The notes beneath the pieces were generated by a model. The model made no database searches. It had not been told where the DNA came from and saw nothing but the letters and a program-made list of their open reading frames with translations. From Williamsia herbipolensis (GTDB lineage Bacteria; Actinomycetota; Actinomycetes; Mycobacteriales; Mycobacteriaceae), in contig NZ_JXYP01000029.1 in the NCBI RefSeq assembly GCF_000964005.1, positions 1-64,000 on the forward strand: 64,000 nt of DNA, given 5' to 3'. Of this stretch, positions 28,012 through 37,700 are shown piece after piece. The translations under genes were made by a program, and so were the position numbers. Each line of letters opens with the position of its first letter. The stretch's first letter is position 1.

Positions 28012-28335
28012 CGAGCTCGCGCCGACTGTGTGGAAACGGCCGTCGAGTGTGCTGACAGCACCCCGGACACCGACGGCGTGACGGCGCACACTCGGCGTGG
28101 CTTTCGGCACGGTCAGCGGTCTTTCAGAACCAACGACGTCATCAAACTGGCTGCCGACGCCCGGCCCCATCTCGCGGAGTTCGACGATGTCCCCCACGAG
28201 CGCCGCTTCGACGCTCCGTGAACGCGGGGTGATCCGGCGAACGCGGGTTCCCGGGCGCCCGCGTTCACCGATTCGCCCCGCGAACGCTGCCATCGAGGTC
28301 CGGGAAGCCGATAGGCGCGGCGACCCCGACGCCGA
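28012..28335. other. 324-bp spacer with hairpins between convergent genes
   Basis: No gene is supported here. It holds a perfect nine-base-arm hairpin GAACGCGGG / CCCGCGTTC (28239-28266, ten-base loop), preceded by a direct copy of GAACGCGGG at 28219, and a second inverted repeat CGAGTGTGC / GCACACTCG (28044-28052 with 28086-28094). Lying between convergent menB and the phosphatase gene, the hairpins can serve as bidirectional terminators. Confidence 0.6.
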
Positions 28336-28854
28336 TCAGCCGCGCAACCACCCCGCCAATCGGTCGATCAGTGGATCGAGTTCGGCGGCGAGGGTGTCGA
28401 AGGCTGCCGGGGGTTGATGCATGGGATCGGCGATGTCGAGGTCGTCGCGGTTGCGGTCGGCGGCGATCTGCGGGGTGGAGGTGAGCGCTCCCCCGCCGGC
28501 GATGTAGGTGTCGAGCTCGCGCAGAGTCACCACGCGGCGCCACGACATCGGCGCCGAGGCCGACGCGTGGTCGCGGTGTTCGCGCGACAGCCCGATCACG
28601 AGGTCGGCGCCGGCCACGAGGTCGGCCGTGAGATAGCGGGCGCGGAAGTCGTCGAGCGACGCGATCCCGCGCTCGCGCAGTACCCGCTCGGTCTGGACGT
28701 GCATCGGATAGTCGGTCAGGGCCGCGGTTCCGGCGCTCGTCACCGAGAATCCGGCGCCCAGACGGTCGGTAAGGAAGTACTGGGCCATAGGTGACCGGCA
28801 GATGTTGCCGGTGCAGACGAACAGGATTCGGGTCGGGACCACCGGCGCGCTCAT
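28336..28854 (-). CDS. Low-molecular-weight protein tyrosine phosphatase (Wzb-like)
   Basis: A 172-residue phosphatase with the CX5R active-site loop FVCTGNICRSPM (Cys14, Arg20) and the acid Asp in DIADPMHQPP near the C-terminus. In polysaccharide loci such enzymes (Wzb) dephosphorylate the tyrosine tail of the Wzc/BY-kinase copolymerase, which is needed for polymer export; the BY-kinase at 52638-54116 is the obvious partner here. It is 28 bases upstream of, and on the same strand as, the second sugar-phosphate transferase, so the two are likely cotranscribed from a promoter near it. Confidence 0.88.
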   Translation of the reverse strand: MSAPVVPTRILFVCTGNICRSPMAQYFLTDRLGAGFSVTSAGTAALTDYPMHVQTERVLRERGIASLDDFRARYLTADLVAGADLVIGLSREHRDHASASAPMSWRRVVTLRELDTYIAGGGALTSTPQIAADRNRDDLDIADPMHQPPAAFDTLAAELDPLIDRLAGWLRG

Positions 28855-28882
28855 GCCCGCGACAGTAGCCGTCGCACCGCAC

Positions 28883-30412
28883 TCAGTACGCGCCCGAGCG
28901 GCTCACCACCGCACGTAACGTCCGCCACAGGATCATCGCGTCGCTCATCGCCGACCAGTTCTCGACGTAGCTCAGGTCCAGTCGCACCGATTCCTCCCAG
29001 GTGAGGTCCGAGCGGCCCGACACCTGCCAGAGGCCGGTCATGCCGGGCCGCACCAGCATCCGGCGGGCGATCGCACCGTGGTACCGCTCCACCTCCTCGG
29101 CCAGCGGCGGTCGAGGACCGACGAGGCTCATCGACCCGCCGATGACGTTGAACAGCTGGGGCAGTTCGTCGATGCTGAACCGCCGGATCACCTTCCCGAC
29201 CCGGGTGACGCGCGGGTCGTCGCGGATCTTGAACAGCGCACCTGCCCCTTCGTCGAGGCCGGCCAGGTCGGCCTTCATTCGATCGGCGCCGGTCACCATC
29301 GACCGGAACGTCCACATCAGGAACGGTTCGTTGCCGAGCCCGATGCGTTCGGCGCGATAGAACACCGGGCCACGGGAGTCGACGCGGATCGCGATCGCGC
29401 AGATCAGCAGTATCGGTGCGGTGAGGACCACCAGCAGCGCGGCGCCGACCCGGTCGAGCATGCCCTTCGCGAGCCGATTGGCGCCCTTGTAGCCCGGCTT
29501 GTCGATGTGCAGCAGCGGCAGACCCGCGACCGGCCGCATGCTCATGCGCGGCCCGGCGACGTCGAGCAGGCCCGGCGCAACGACCATGCTGACGTCGAGA
29601 CCCTCGAGATCCCACGAGAGTTCGCGCATCGCCGAATGTCCCAGCGCCTCGGCGGAGGTGACCGCGACGGTGCTCGCCCCCGAGAGCTCCACGACGGCGC
29701 GGGCGTCGGCGAACTCCCCGAGGATCGGCACCGACCGCGCGTTGACAGCGACGGGGCCGATCACCATCGACTGCGTGGGCGGCACGCACACCCCGATCAC
29801 GTCGTACCCGAGTTCGGGGTTGCGGTCGAGGTGCTCGATGAGCGGCTGCGCGGTGGCGAGCCCGCCGATCACCAGCACCCGATCGAGATCGAGTCGGCGA
29901 CGCCGACGATGGGTGAGCCGCGATCGCCACAGCCAGTGCGACGCGAGCAGCAACAGGGTCCCGACGGGAAATGCGAGCGCGACGAACGACCGCGCGATGT
30001 TCAACACGAACAGGAGATCGACGATCGCCAGCGTGGCGAAGGTGAGGAAGCACGCCGAGACGATGCGGCTGTATTCGGTGGGCCCGGCCGCGATCACGCG
30101 ACGGTCGAGACACTGGCGCATCCGCAGCATCACCAGCCACGCCGCGACGATCCCGAGGCTCACGAGCCCGACGGGCACGTGCGCGCGCCCGACGCGATCG
30201 TCGAACGAGATGGGGCCGTAGCGCAGCACCTGCGCGCCGAACACGACGATCACCACGATCAGCGCGTCGGTGATCATGACGCGCCGGATGTAGCCGTCGA
30301 TCCACGGCGTCTGACGGGCGGCGCTGCGGGCGACACGCGCCCGGGCGTTGCGTCGTGCGCGGGCGCGGCCCTTCACGGGGACGGGCGCGATCTCGACCCT
30401 GCCCTGTGACAC
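28883..30412 (-). CDS. Polyprenyl glycosylphosphotransferase (WbaP/WcaJ-like), copy 2
   Basis: A 509-residue paralog of the protein encoded at 24740-26314 with the same layout: basic N-terminus, four or five membrane helices (about 46-175), Rossmann-like middle domain ([34 protein letters not shown]) and catalytic domain with [65 protein letters not shown] and GRSGAY. Both copies keep all core residues, so both should be active; they may load different sugars or feed different polymers. It begins 24 bases right of the phosphatase start on the minus strand, i.e. upstream of it in transcription. Confidence 0.9.
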   Translation of the reverse strand: MSQGRVEIAPVPVKGRARARRNARARVARSAARQTPWIDGYIRRVMITDALIVVIVVFGAQVLRYGPISFDDRVGRAHVPVGLVSLGIVAAWLVMLRMRQCLDRRVIAAGPTEYSRIVSACFLTFATLAIVDLLFVLNIARSFVALAFPVGTLLLLASHWLWRSRLTHRRRRRLDLDRVLVIGGLATAQPLIEHLDRNPELGYDVIGVCVPPTQSMVIGPVAVNARSVPILGEFADARAVVELSGASTVAVTSAEALGHSAMRELSWDLEGLDVSMVVAPGLLDVAGPRMSMRPVAGLPLLHIDKPGYKGANRLAKGMLDRVGAALLVVLTAPILLICAIAIRVDSRGPVFYRAERIGLGNEPFLMWTFRSMVTGADRMKADLAGLDEGAGALFKIRDDPRVTRVGKVIRRFSIDELPQLFNVIGGSMSLVGPRPPLAEEVERYHGAIARRMLVRPGMTGLWQVSGRSDLTWEESVRLDLSYVENWSAMSDAMILWRTLRAVVSRSGAY

Positions 30413-30508
30413 GCGTACCTCCGGTCGGTGCCCCCATCCGTCAGCCCAGGATAGGCCCGCCGGCGGCGCGAGATGAGAGCTTTCAACGACTTTCGCGCTG
30501 CTGGACTC

Positions 30509-31354
30509 TCATCGAGCGGCCGCCCGTCGCAGCAGTCGGGCGGTCACCGGCACCATCACCGCCACGATCATCGCCGAGCAGATCAGCGTGTAGGCCTGGG
30601 CGTGCTGCGACGCCCACGTGACCGGCTCCCCGACGAGGGGGTTCACCGAGATCGGGTTGCCGAACCCCTGCCGGAAGCTTCGCGCCACCGCCGACACCGG
30701 GTTCCAACTCGCGATCACCTCCAGCGGACCGGGCAGCAGGCGCGACGGGATGAACGCCGACGACACGAAGCACAACGGGAACACGATGGTGGTGAGCAGA
30801 CTCTGGGCCGCCTCGGCGGTGGTGGTGACCAGGCCGATGATCACCGCCGCCCACGACAACGCGTACCCGAACACCAGCGCGGTCGCGTACGAGCCGAGCG
30901 CGAACCAGGCGCCGTCGGAGATCCGCCAGCCGACCACCAGGCCCGCCAGCGACATCACCGTCAGGCCGATGAGGTTGATGGTGAGATCGGAGATGGTACG
31001 GCCGACGATCAGACCCAGCCGCGACATCGGCAGAGCTCGAAAGCGTTCGGCCATACCGGAGTTGAGGTCGGCGTTGAGCCCCAGGGCGGTGAAGCCCGCG
31101 TTGAACACCACCGTCTGCGCCATGATCCCGCCGATGAGGAACTCGCGGTAGCGGTCGCCGCCGAGGGCATCACCGAACACATACGAGAACAGCAGGACGA
31201 ACATCAGCGGCTGCACCACCGCGCCGAGAAGCATCTGCGGGGTGCGCAGCAGTGTCGTCAGGTTCCGCCGGATCATCACCTCGCAGTCCACGGCGAACGG
31301 GATCGGGCCCCGGCCGCGCGGAGGCAGCGGCCGCGCCTGGGCTGTGGCGGTCAC
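30509..31354 (-). CDS. ABC-2 type permease (DrrB-like)
   Basis: A 281-residue integral membrane protein with about six helices, typical of the DrrB/ODR family of ABC-2 exporters (IRRNLTTLLRTPQMLLGAVVQPLMFVLLFSYVFGDALG at the N-terminus; FVSSAFIPSRLLPGPLEVIASWNPVSAVARSFRQ near the C-terminus, the family EAA-like region). Its ATG overlaps the stop of the ATPase gene by four bases, so the two form one transporter. In mycobacteria DrrABC takes part in export of envelope lipids; here the cargo could be the NRPS product, which is inference from proximity only. Confidence 0.85.
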   Translation of the reverse strand: MTATAQARPLPPRGRGPIPFAVDCEVMIRRNLTTLLRTPQMLLGAVVQPLMFVLLFSYVFGDALGGDRYREFLIGGIMAQTVVFNAGFTALGLNADLNSGMAERFRALPMSRLGLIVGRTISDLTINLIGLTVMSLAGLVVGWRISDGAWFALGSYATALVFGYALSWAAVIIGLVTTTAEAAQSLLTTIVFPLCFVSSAFIPSRLLPGPLEVIASWNPVSAVARSFRQGFGNPISVNPLVGEPVTWASQHAQAYTLICSAMIVAVMVPVTARLLRRAAAR

Positions 31355-32337
31355 GAGGCCGCCTGCTCGCCGGCGCCGGTGAGGTGGACGAACACGTCGT
31401 CCAGCGACGGGGTGGCCGTGCGGGTGTCGACGACGTCGATACCCGCGACCGCCAACGCACCGACGAGCTGCGCCGTCACCGGGCCGGGGTCGTCGGTGGC
31501 GACGGTGACACAGGTCGGGTCCGCCTCCGGGCCGTGCAGCACGATCCCGCGGTCGGCGAGTACCTGTTGCGCACGGTCGCGCTCGGCGGGGTTCGCCAGC
31601 ACCACCGTCACCGTCGCGGTGGCGAAGTCGGCCTTCAGTTGCGTGGGCGTGCCGCGCGCGATGACCGTTCCCCGGTCGATGACCGTGGCGGCGTCGGCGA
31701 GCTGATCGGCCTCCTCGAGGTACTGCGTCGTGAGGAGCACGGTGCTACCTGCGGCGACGAGGTCACGCACCGCGGCCCACAGCCCGATCCTGCTCGTGGG
31801 GTCGAGCCCGGCGGTCGGTTCGTCGAGGATCACCACCGGCGGGTTCGCGACCAGGGCGCCCGCGAGGTCGAGGCGTCGTCGCATCCCGCCGGAGTAGCCC
31901 GCGACCCGTCGACCACCGGCGTCGGCGATGTCGAACTGTTCGAGCAGGTCGAGGGCACGTCGGCGGGCGGCGCGGCGGGTGTAGCCGGCGAGACGAGCCA
32001 CCATGGTGAGGTTCTCGACGCCCGTCAGGACCGGGTCGACGGCGGCGAACTGACCGGAGAGCCCGAGGAGTCCACGCAACCGGTGCGGATCAGTGGCGGC
32101 GTCGACCCCGGCGACGGTCACCGTCCCCGAGGTCGGGGTCAGCAGGGTCGAGATGATCCGGACAGCGGTGGTCTTGCCCGCGCCGTTGGGGCCGAGCAGG
32201 GCCATCACCGTCCCCGGCGCGACGTCGAGATCGATCGACCGCAACGCCTCGACCGCACCGAAACGCATCACGAGGTCACGCACCTCGATGCCCCCGGAAC
32301 CGGTCGGCGGGGCGCCGTCGGTGCTCACCTGTGACAC
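31351..32337 (-). CDS. ABC transporter ATP-binding protein (DrrA-like)
   Basis: A 328-residue ATPase with Walker A LLGPNGAGKTTAVRII (about 51-66), Q-loop, signature GYSGGMRRRLDLAGAL, Walker B VVILDEPTAGLDPTS and switch His in LLTTQYLEEADQLAD. The C-terminal ~100 residues are the DrrA-type regulatory extension ending TPSLDDVFVHLTGAG. It is coupled to the permease gene. Its start region is only 47 bases from the divergent DUF218 gene, so promoters for both lie in a very short spacer. Confidence 0.9.
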   Translation of the reverse strand: MSQVSTDGAPPTGSGGIEVRDLVMRFGAVEALRSIDLDVAPGTVMALLGPNGAGKTTAVRIISTLLTPTSGTVTVAGVDAATDPHRLRGLLGLSGQFAAVDPVLTGVENLTMVARLAGYTRRAARRRALDLLEQFDIADAGGRRVAGYSGGMRRRLDLAGALVANPPVVILDEPTAGLDPTSRIGLWAAVRDLVAAGSTVLLTTQYLEEADQLADAATVIDRGTVIARGTPTQLKADFATATVTVVLANPAERDRAQQVLADRGIVLHGPEADPTCVTVATDDPGPVTAQLVGALAVAGIDVVDTRTATPSLDDVFVHLTGAGEQAAS

Positions 32338-32384
32338 CGGTCATGCCCGCGGCGAGGGGTCGGAGGAGTCGATACGCTCGGCCC

Positions 32385-32927
32385 ATGAGGCGACGGTGGC
32401 GCAGGATCGTGCTGTGCCTGATCGTTCTGATGGTGGTGATCGGCGGTGCGGGTCTGCCCGTCTACGTCTTCCCGCAGGACGCCCAGAGCCCCCGCAAGGT
32501 CGACGTCATCATGGTCCTGGGCGGTCGGCAGGACGGGCGCGAGGACTACGGTATCTCGCTGGCCGAGCGTGGCTTGGCCTCGACCGTCCTCGTGTCCAAC
32601 CCGTACGACGAGCCCGATGACTACATGGACGCGATCTGCGATGCGCCGCATCGGGTTCGGGTGATCTGCTTCCGTCCGTCGCCCAAGACCACGCGGGGTG
32701 AGGCACGGTTCCTGCGCGATCAGGCGAAAGCCAACGGGTGGCGTTCGGCGATGGTCATCACCTTCACGCCACACGTCACGAGATCGGACTACATCATCTC
32801 GCGCTGCTTCACCGGCGACCTGGTGATGGTCGACTACCAACCGCACATCCCGCTGTTCTACTGGGCGTACATGTACCTCTACCAGACCGGCGGTTTCATC
32901 CGCGCCGTCGCCCAGGACGGCTGCTGA
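32385..32927 (+). CDS. YdcF/SanA/ElyC-like DUF218 membrane-anchored protein
   Basis: A 180-residue protein with a basic N-terminus and one signal-anchor helix (RIVLCLIVLMVVIGGAGLPVYVFP, about 7-30) followed by a DUF218 domain: KVDVIMVLGGRQDGREDYGISLAERGLA, RPSPKTTRGEARFLRDQAKANGW and a late THVTRSDYIISRCF-like segment (TPHVTRSDYI). ElyC and SanA relatives affect envelope polysaccharide and peptidoglycan precursor use in other bacteria. It is on the plus strand, convergent with the DUF4012 gene (20 bases apart), inside a minus-strand envelope locus. Confidence 0.75.
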   Translation: MRRRWRRIVLCLIVLMVVIGGAGLPVYVFPQDAQSPRKVDVIMVLGGRQDGREDYGISLAERGLASTVLVSNPYDEPDDYMDAICDAPHRVRVICFRPSPKTTRGEARFLRDQAKANGWRSAMVITFTPHVTRSDYIISRCFTGDLVMVDYQPHIPLFYWAYMYLYQTGGFIRAVAQDGC

Positions 32928-32947
32928 CGGCGTGATTCCCGTGCCGA

Positions 32948-34732
32948 TCAACGGCACTGGGGCACGTTCACGGTCACGGCCGGTTGATCGACGAGCGGTT
33001 GCACCGGGACCACGGCGGCTCCGCGGGCCGAGGTCGGCTCCAGGAAGGTGTACTTCACCACGGCGGTGGCACCGGGCTTGATCCGCAGCTGCGTCATCAC
33101 GTGCAGATGCCCCAGCTCGGTGCCCGTGCCGTACAGCGGGGCCTCGCCGTCGACCGTGATCGTCTGCAGCACCGCACCATTGGTGAGGTTGGCGGTGAGG
33201 TTCGCGTAGTTCGTGCCCGGCTTGATCCGCTTGTCGGGGTTGCCGAGTCCGCCGATCACGTACGCCGGGAGCGAGAGATCGGTCGCGGTGTTGGTGAGCG
33301 ACACCGTCAGCGTGCTCTGGCGCATGTCGCCGGTGCACGCTCCCGATTCGTAGCGCACCTCCCGGCGCAGGTAGTAGTCGATCTTGTTGCCGGCAAGGTT
33401 GCCGACGGTCACCTCGGCGTACGGGGCGTCGGTCTGCTGCACCTCGTGGGCGAGGCCAGATTTCACGAGGAGTGCCTGCTCGTCGGCGCGGGTGCTGTAC
33501 ACCATGAGTCGGCGCTCGTGGACCGCGCGACCCAGCGCCTCCAGCACGCCGCCGGTGTTGCCGCGGGCGGTCGTCAGGGTGGTGATCGCCCTACTGGCGA
33601 TCTCCTGCAGGTAGGCCTTGCGGGCGGGGTTGTCGCCGCCGAAGCGCTTGTACGAACTCGACAGCGTGACGTCGACGACGTTGTCGCCGGTGATCTGTTC
33701 GCCGTCGGCCAGCGTGATCGGTCCGGTCGCCTTCAGCAGGTAGCTCAACGCGATGGGGTCGGTGGCCAGGGCCCCGTCGAGCCGCGCCCCGGTCTGCTGG
33801 CGCCACATCGACATCCAGATCTGCGCCGCGTACGGGAAGTGCGGGCTCACGTTGCTGTTCCGATCGTCGACATACGGTCGGTTGATCGCGTAGTTGCTGT
33901 CGAACTCGGCGCCGAGGTCGATCGGTCGCGACGGCGCTTTCAACGTCGAGTTGGGACCGAGATTGTCGACGTTCACCCGGCCATCACGCGCGCTGATGAC
34001 AGCGAAAGCGCCCAGAAGCCCACCGGTGGAACGGGATTCGGCGGGCGTCTGGAAGGCGAAGAAGTAGCGGCGGACGCCGTCGTTGCCCAGCATCGGCGGC
34101 AGCAGTTTCGCGGCGGTGTCGGTGCCGCGGATGAACCGGCTCGTCTTGGTAGTCTGGCCGACGAGCTGGTCACGTGCGTCGGAGACGGTGGAGAACCACG
34201 AGCCATCGATGGCCGCGGCGCGGGTGTCGATGCGTTCGGCGGCGTCGGCGATGGTGCCCAGCTTCGCCTCGTTCTGGGCGAGCAGCATGGTGTTGATGCC
34301 TTTGTCGCCCGCGCGCAGAGTCGTCGGGTCGAGCGTGGTCGCGAGATCGGCGATGGGGCTGAGCACCTCACGCGACAGGTCAGCCACCACGTCGGAGATC
34401 TGTGACACCGAATCGAGCGGATCGCCCAGCCACGGGATCGCCGCCGCGGCCGACCACACGATGTTGTGTGTCTTCGACCGCGCCGACGCCGACGACGACT
34501 GCGCCTGCGCGGCAGCGGCCTTCGCCTTCGTGATGTCGCCGTCGAGCACCGCGGCGCGGGCCGCGGTCGCCTGCGTGCGCGCGGTCTCGAGGTCGCCCTT
34601 GGCCTTGTAGGCGAGGTAGCCGAGGTAGAGACCCACGACCACGAGCAGCGCGATGACCACCGCGATGACCCACAGGATCCGGCGGCGCCGTCGCCGCGGG
34701 CGAGCGGGTGCGTCGGCAGCTGGTGCGGTCAT
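32948..34732 (-). CDS. DUF4012 membrane-anchored protein coupled to the NRPS
   Basis: A 594-residue protein with an Arg-rich cytoplasmic start, one membrane helix (ILWVIAVVIALLVVVGLYLGYLAY, about 19-42), a coiled Ala-rich helix (about 45-90) and a large outer domain of the DUF4012 type: FFAFQTPAESRSTGGLLGAFAVISARDGRV and PHFPYAAQIWMSMWRQQTGARLDGALATDPIALSYLLKATGPI. DUF4012 proteins are frequent in actinobacterial exopolysaccharide loci but their job is unknown; the outer domain recalls LytR-type partners and could help place polymer on the wall. The ATG at 34732 overlaps the NRPS stop by four bases and has AGGGGA five bases upstream, so translation is coupled. Confidence 0.8.
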   Translation of the reverse strand: MTAPAADAPARPRRRRRRILWVIAVVIALLVVVGLYLGYLAYKAKGDLETARTQATAARAAVLDGDITKAKAAAAQAQSSSASARSKTHNIVWSAAAAIPWLGDPLDSVSQISDVVADLSREVLSPIADLATTLDPTTLRAGDKGINTMLLAQNEAKLGTIADAAERIDTRAAAIDGSWFSTVSDARDQLVGQTTKTSRFIRGTDTAAKLLPPMLGNDGVRRYFFAFQTPAESRSTGGLLGAFAVISARDGRVNVDNLGPNSTLKAPSRPIDLGAEFDSNYAINRPYVDDRNSNVSPHFPYAAQIWMSMWRQQTGARLDGALATDPIALSYLLKATGPITLADGEQITGDNVVDVTLSSSYKRFGGDNPARKAYLQEIASRAITTLTTARGNTGGVLEALGRAVHERRLMVYSTRADEQALLVKSGLAHEVQQTDAPYAEVTVGNLAGNKIDYYLRREVRYESGACTGDMRQSTLTVSLTNTATDLSLPAYVIGGLGNPDKRIKPGTNYANLTANLTNGAVLQTITVDGEAPLYGTGTELGHLHVMTQLRIKPGATAVVKYTFLEPTSARGAAVVPVQPLVDQPAVTVNVPQCR

Positions 34733-37700
34733 CGGTGTCCCCTGTTCGCGGTCGGTTCGTCGGTCGGTCCGCCCGGGCGATCTGCGGCGGCGGCGATCTC
34801 GGACATGGCCATCGAGAGCATCCCACCGATGGCGCGCATCGTCGCGGGCTTGCCCATATCGGCGTGTACGGCGTCGACCCGCTCGACGGTGACCCGGCCC
34901 GGACCGGTGCGCCATCGGTCGATCGCCGCGTCGGTCGTGTTCGACGCCGCGACCATCACGAGGTCGGCGATCGGTGCGGGCTGCGGAGCGAATGCTGCCG
35001 CCGAGGCGGCGATCTCCTCGACACGGCGGGTGTACTCGGCGAACCGTCTTGCGTCGGCGGCGCGCAACGCCTCGGCGGTGTCGGGATCGATGGTCAGTGC
35101 CTCCGCACCGGCCTCGGCCACGTCGACACCGACGCGCGCGTCGAGCAACACCACGATGTCGACGGACTCGCCGGCCGCGGTGGCCAGATGGGCCATCTCG
35201 TGCGCGATCTGCCCTCCCACCGACCAGCCGCCGAATCGGTACGGTCCGTGTGGTTGTCGTGACCGAACGGCATCGAGGTGCGCCGCGGCGAGCGCCGACA
35301 CCGTCCCGGGTGAAGTGGGCGTCGTGTCGAGCAGGTCGGGCAGTTGCAGTCCGAACACCGGCGCGGTCCCGGTGAGCGCCTCGGCGAGCGGTCGGTACAT
35401 CGACGCCACCCCGCTCGCCGGGTGCACCATCCACAGCGGCGTTTCTGCCCGCTCGACGGCGTTACCTGCACGATCGACGGCGTTATCTGCACGATCGACG
35501 GCGTTTTCTGCACGGTCGACGGGGGTGAGGTCGATGACGTGGGTCAGCAGGGCGGCGATCTCCTCCGGGATCGTGGTGCCCGCCGTGTCACCGGCGTCGA
35601 TCACCGCGGCCAGCGACCCCGCCGTCGGGTGGGTGAGCACCACCGCGAGTCCGATGTCGACGCCGGCCTCCTCCCGCAGGGCCGTGACCAGCGGGATCAG
35701 CTGCAGCGAGGTACCGCCGACGGCGAAGAAGTCGTCGTGTATCCCGATCGACGTCTGCCCGGTCGCGGCACGGAACGCGCCGAGAACGGTCTCCTCGATC
35801 CGGGTCAGCGCGGCGTCTCCTGCCCCGTCCCAGGTGGGGGTGGGCAGGGCGGCGATGTCGAGCTTGCCGACCGGCGTCACCGGCAGTTCGTCGACCAGGA
35901 TCACCTGCGCCGGCACAAGGTGCGCGGGCAGACGGTCGGCCATCGCGGCGCGGATGTCGGCGCCCGGCCGGTCGCTGACGGCATAGGTGATCAGGGTGTC
36001 GCCGGCCGGCCCGGCTACCACCGCCGTCGCCGCGTGCACCGCACCGACCGCCCGCGCAGCGGCGTCGACCTCGCCGGGCTCCACGCGCACACCGCGAATC
36101 TGGACCTGACGGTCGCCGCGACCCACGAAGGTGAGTCCCGATGGCGTTCGTCGCACCAGGTCACCGGTGCGGTACATGCGCTCGCCGTCGTCGGCGGCGA
36201 CGAAACGACTCGCCGTCAGCGCGGCCTCGCCGTAGCCCTGCGCGAGAACCGGGCCGAAGAGGTACAGCTCGCCCACACATCCGTCGGGAACGGGCCGCAT
36301 CCGACGGTCGAGAACGGCGACCCCCACGCTGTCGGCCTGCCGACCCAGCATCGGTCCCACCGCGGTGCCGGCGTCGAACCACGCCCAGCACACCATGATC
36401 GTCGCCTCGGTGGGCCCGTAGACCGTGGCGACATCACGGCCGGTCGCCCAGGGCTGCAACACTTCCGGTGCGACCGCCTCACCGCCCACCTCGACCAGAC
36501 GCAGGGCGGGCAGCGCGGAGGGGTCCAACGTCGCGAGCACCGTCGGCGACGTGAACAGGGTCGTCACGCCGAGGCGGGCGAGCTCGGCCGTTCCCTCGCC
36601 ACCACCCACACGGTCGGGTGCGATGACCGCCAACCGTGCGCCCGCCCCGGCTGCGCGCACGAGCTCCATGATCGAGGCGTCGAAGCTCGGCGAGGAGTGA
36701 TGGGCGACGCGGTCGGCGGCCATCAGCCGCGAGGCGACCGCGTCGGCGAACAACGACACCCCGCGGTGGGTGACGGTGACGGCATTCGGTGTCCCGGTGC
36801 TCCCCGAGGTGAAGATGATGTAGGCGGGCGCGTCGATCAGCATCGTCGCCCACCCGATGTCGGGACTGTCCTCGGCGCTCGGATCCCCCACCCCGATCAC
36901 CGTGACCCCGGGCGCACTCTCCGCGCCGATCGCCACGGGCACGCCGGTCATCGCCAACATGCGTGCGACCCGATCGGCCGGGTAGCCCGGATCGACGGGA
37001 ACGAGCACCGCCCCGACGCGCACGATCGCCCACGTCGCGATCACCGACTCCACCGATCTCGGCAGCATCATGGCGACCCTGTCGCCCGGGCGGACTCCGG
37101 TGTCAACGAGACGCGTCGCGACCTGCGCCGATCGCCGATCCAGCTCGGCGTAGGTGAGTACCTGAGTCCCGTCGTCGATCGCGACGTCGTCGGCGAACAC
37201 CCCGGCTGCGCGGGAGAACACCTCGCCGAGCGTCATCATCGACCGGCTTGCCAGCACCGACCGCTCCACCGCGTCCCGTGCCGCCTCGGCCGGGTCGCGC
37301 AGGTCGAGTGCGCCCAGCGGTGTGTCGCCGTCGAGAGTGACCAGCGCCGTCACCGCGCGGATCCACCGTTCTCCCAGCCCGCGCGGGGTGTGGGCGTCGA
37401 ACAGATCGGTCGAGTAGGTCACCGTCGCGGCACCGTCGGGCGAGACGGTGAACTGCAGATCGAATTCCGATGGCGCACTGAGCTGATGCTCTGCGGATTC
37501 TGCGCCGGTCCACGGCGCGGGTGGCAGGGTGTCGGCCGCCCACGACAGCAGTACCTGCACGAGCGGATGGCGTCCGGCCTCGCGCGCCGGGCGGATCGCG
37601 GCGATCACGTCGTCGAGGCCCACGAGCCTGGCCCCGATCGCCGCGATGTCGACGTCACGGACCGTCGCCAGCAGCGCGTCGATGGTCATCGGATCGTCGC

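Noticed and set aside
34733-35434. An in-frame N-terminal extension of the DUF4012 protein
   Set aside because: The extension would overlap the NRPS thioesterase region by 700 bases, is Arg-rich and without domains; the ATG at 34732 has a good ribosome site and begins at the expected cytoplasmic tail and membrane helix.
35446-35525. The four-unit repeat as a possible CRISPR array
   Set aside because: Units are contiguous 21-bp repeats without spacers and are in frame inside the NRPS gene.
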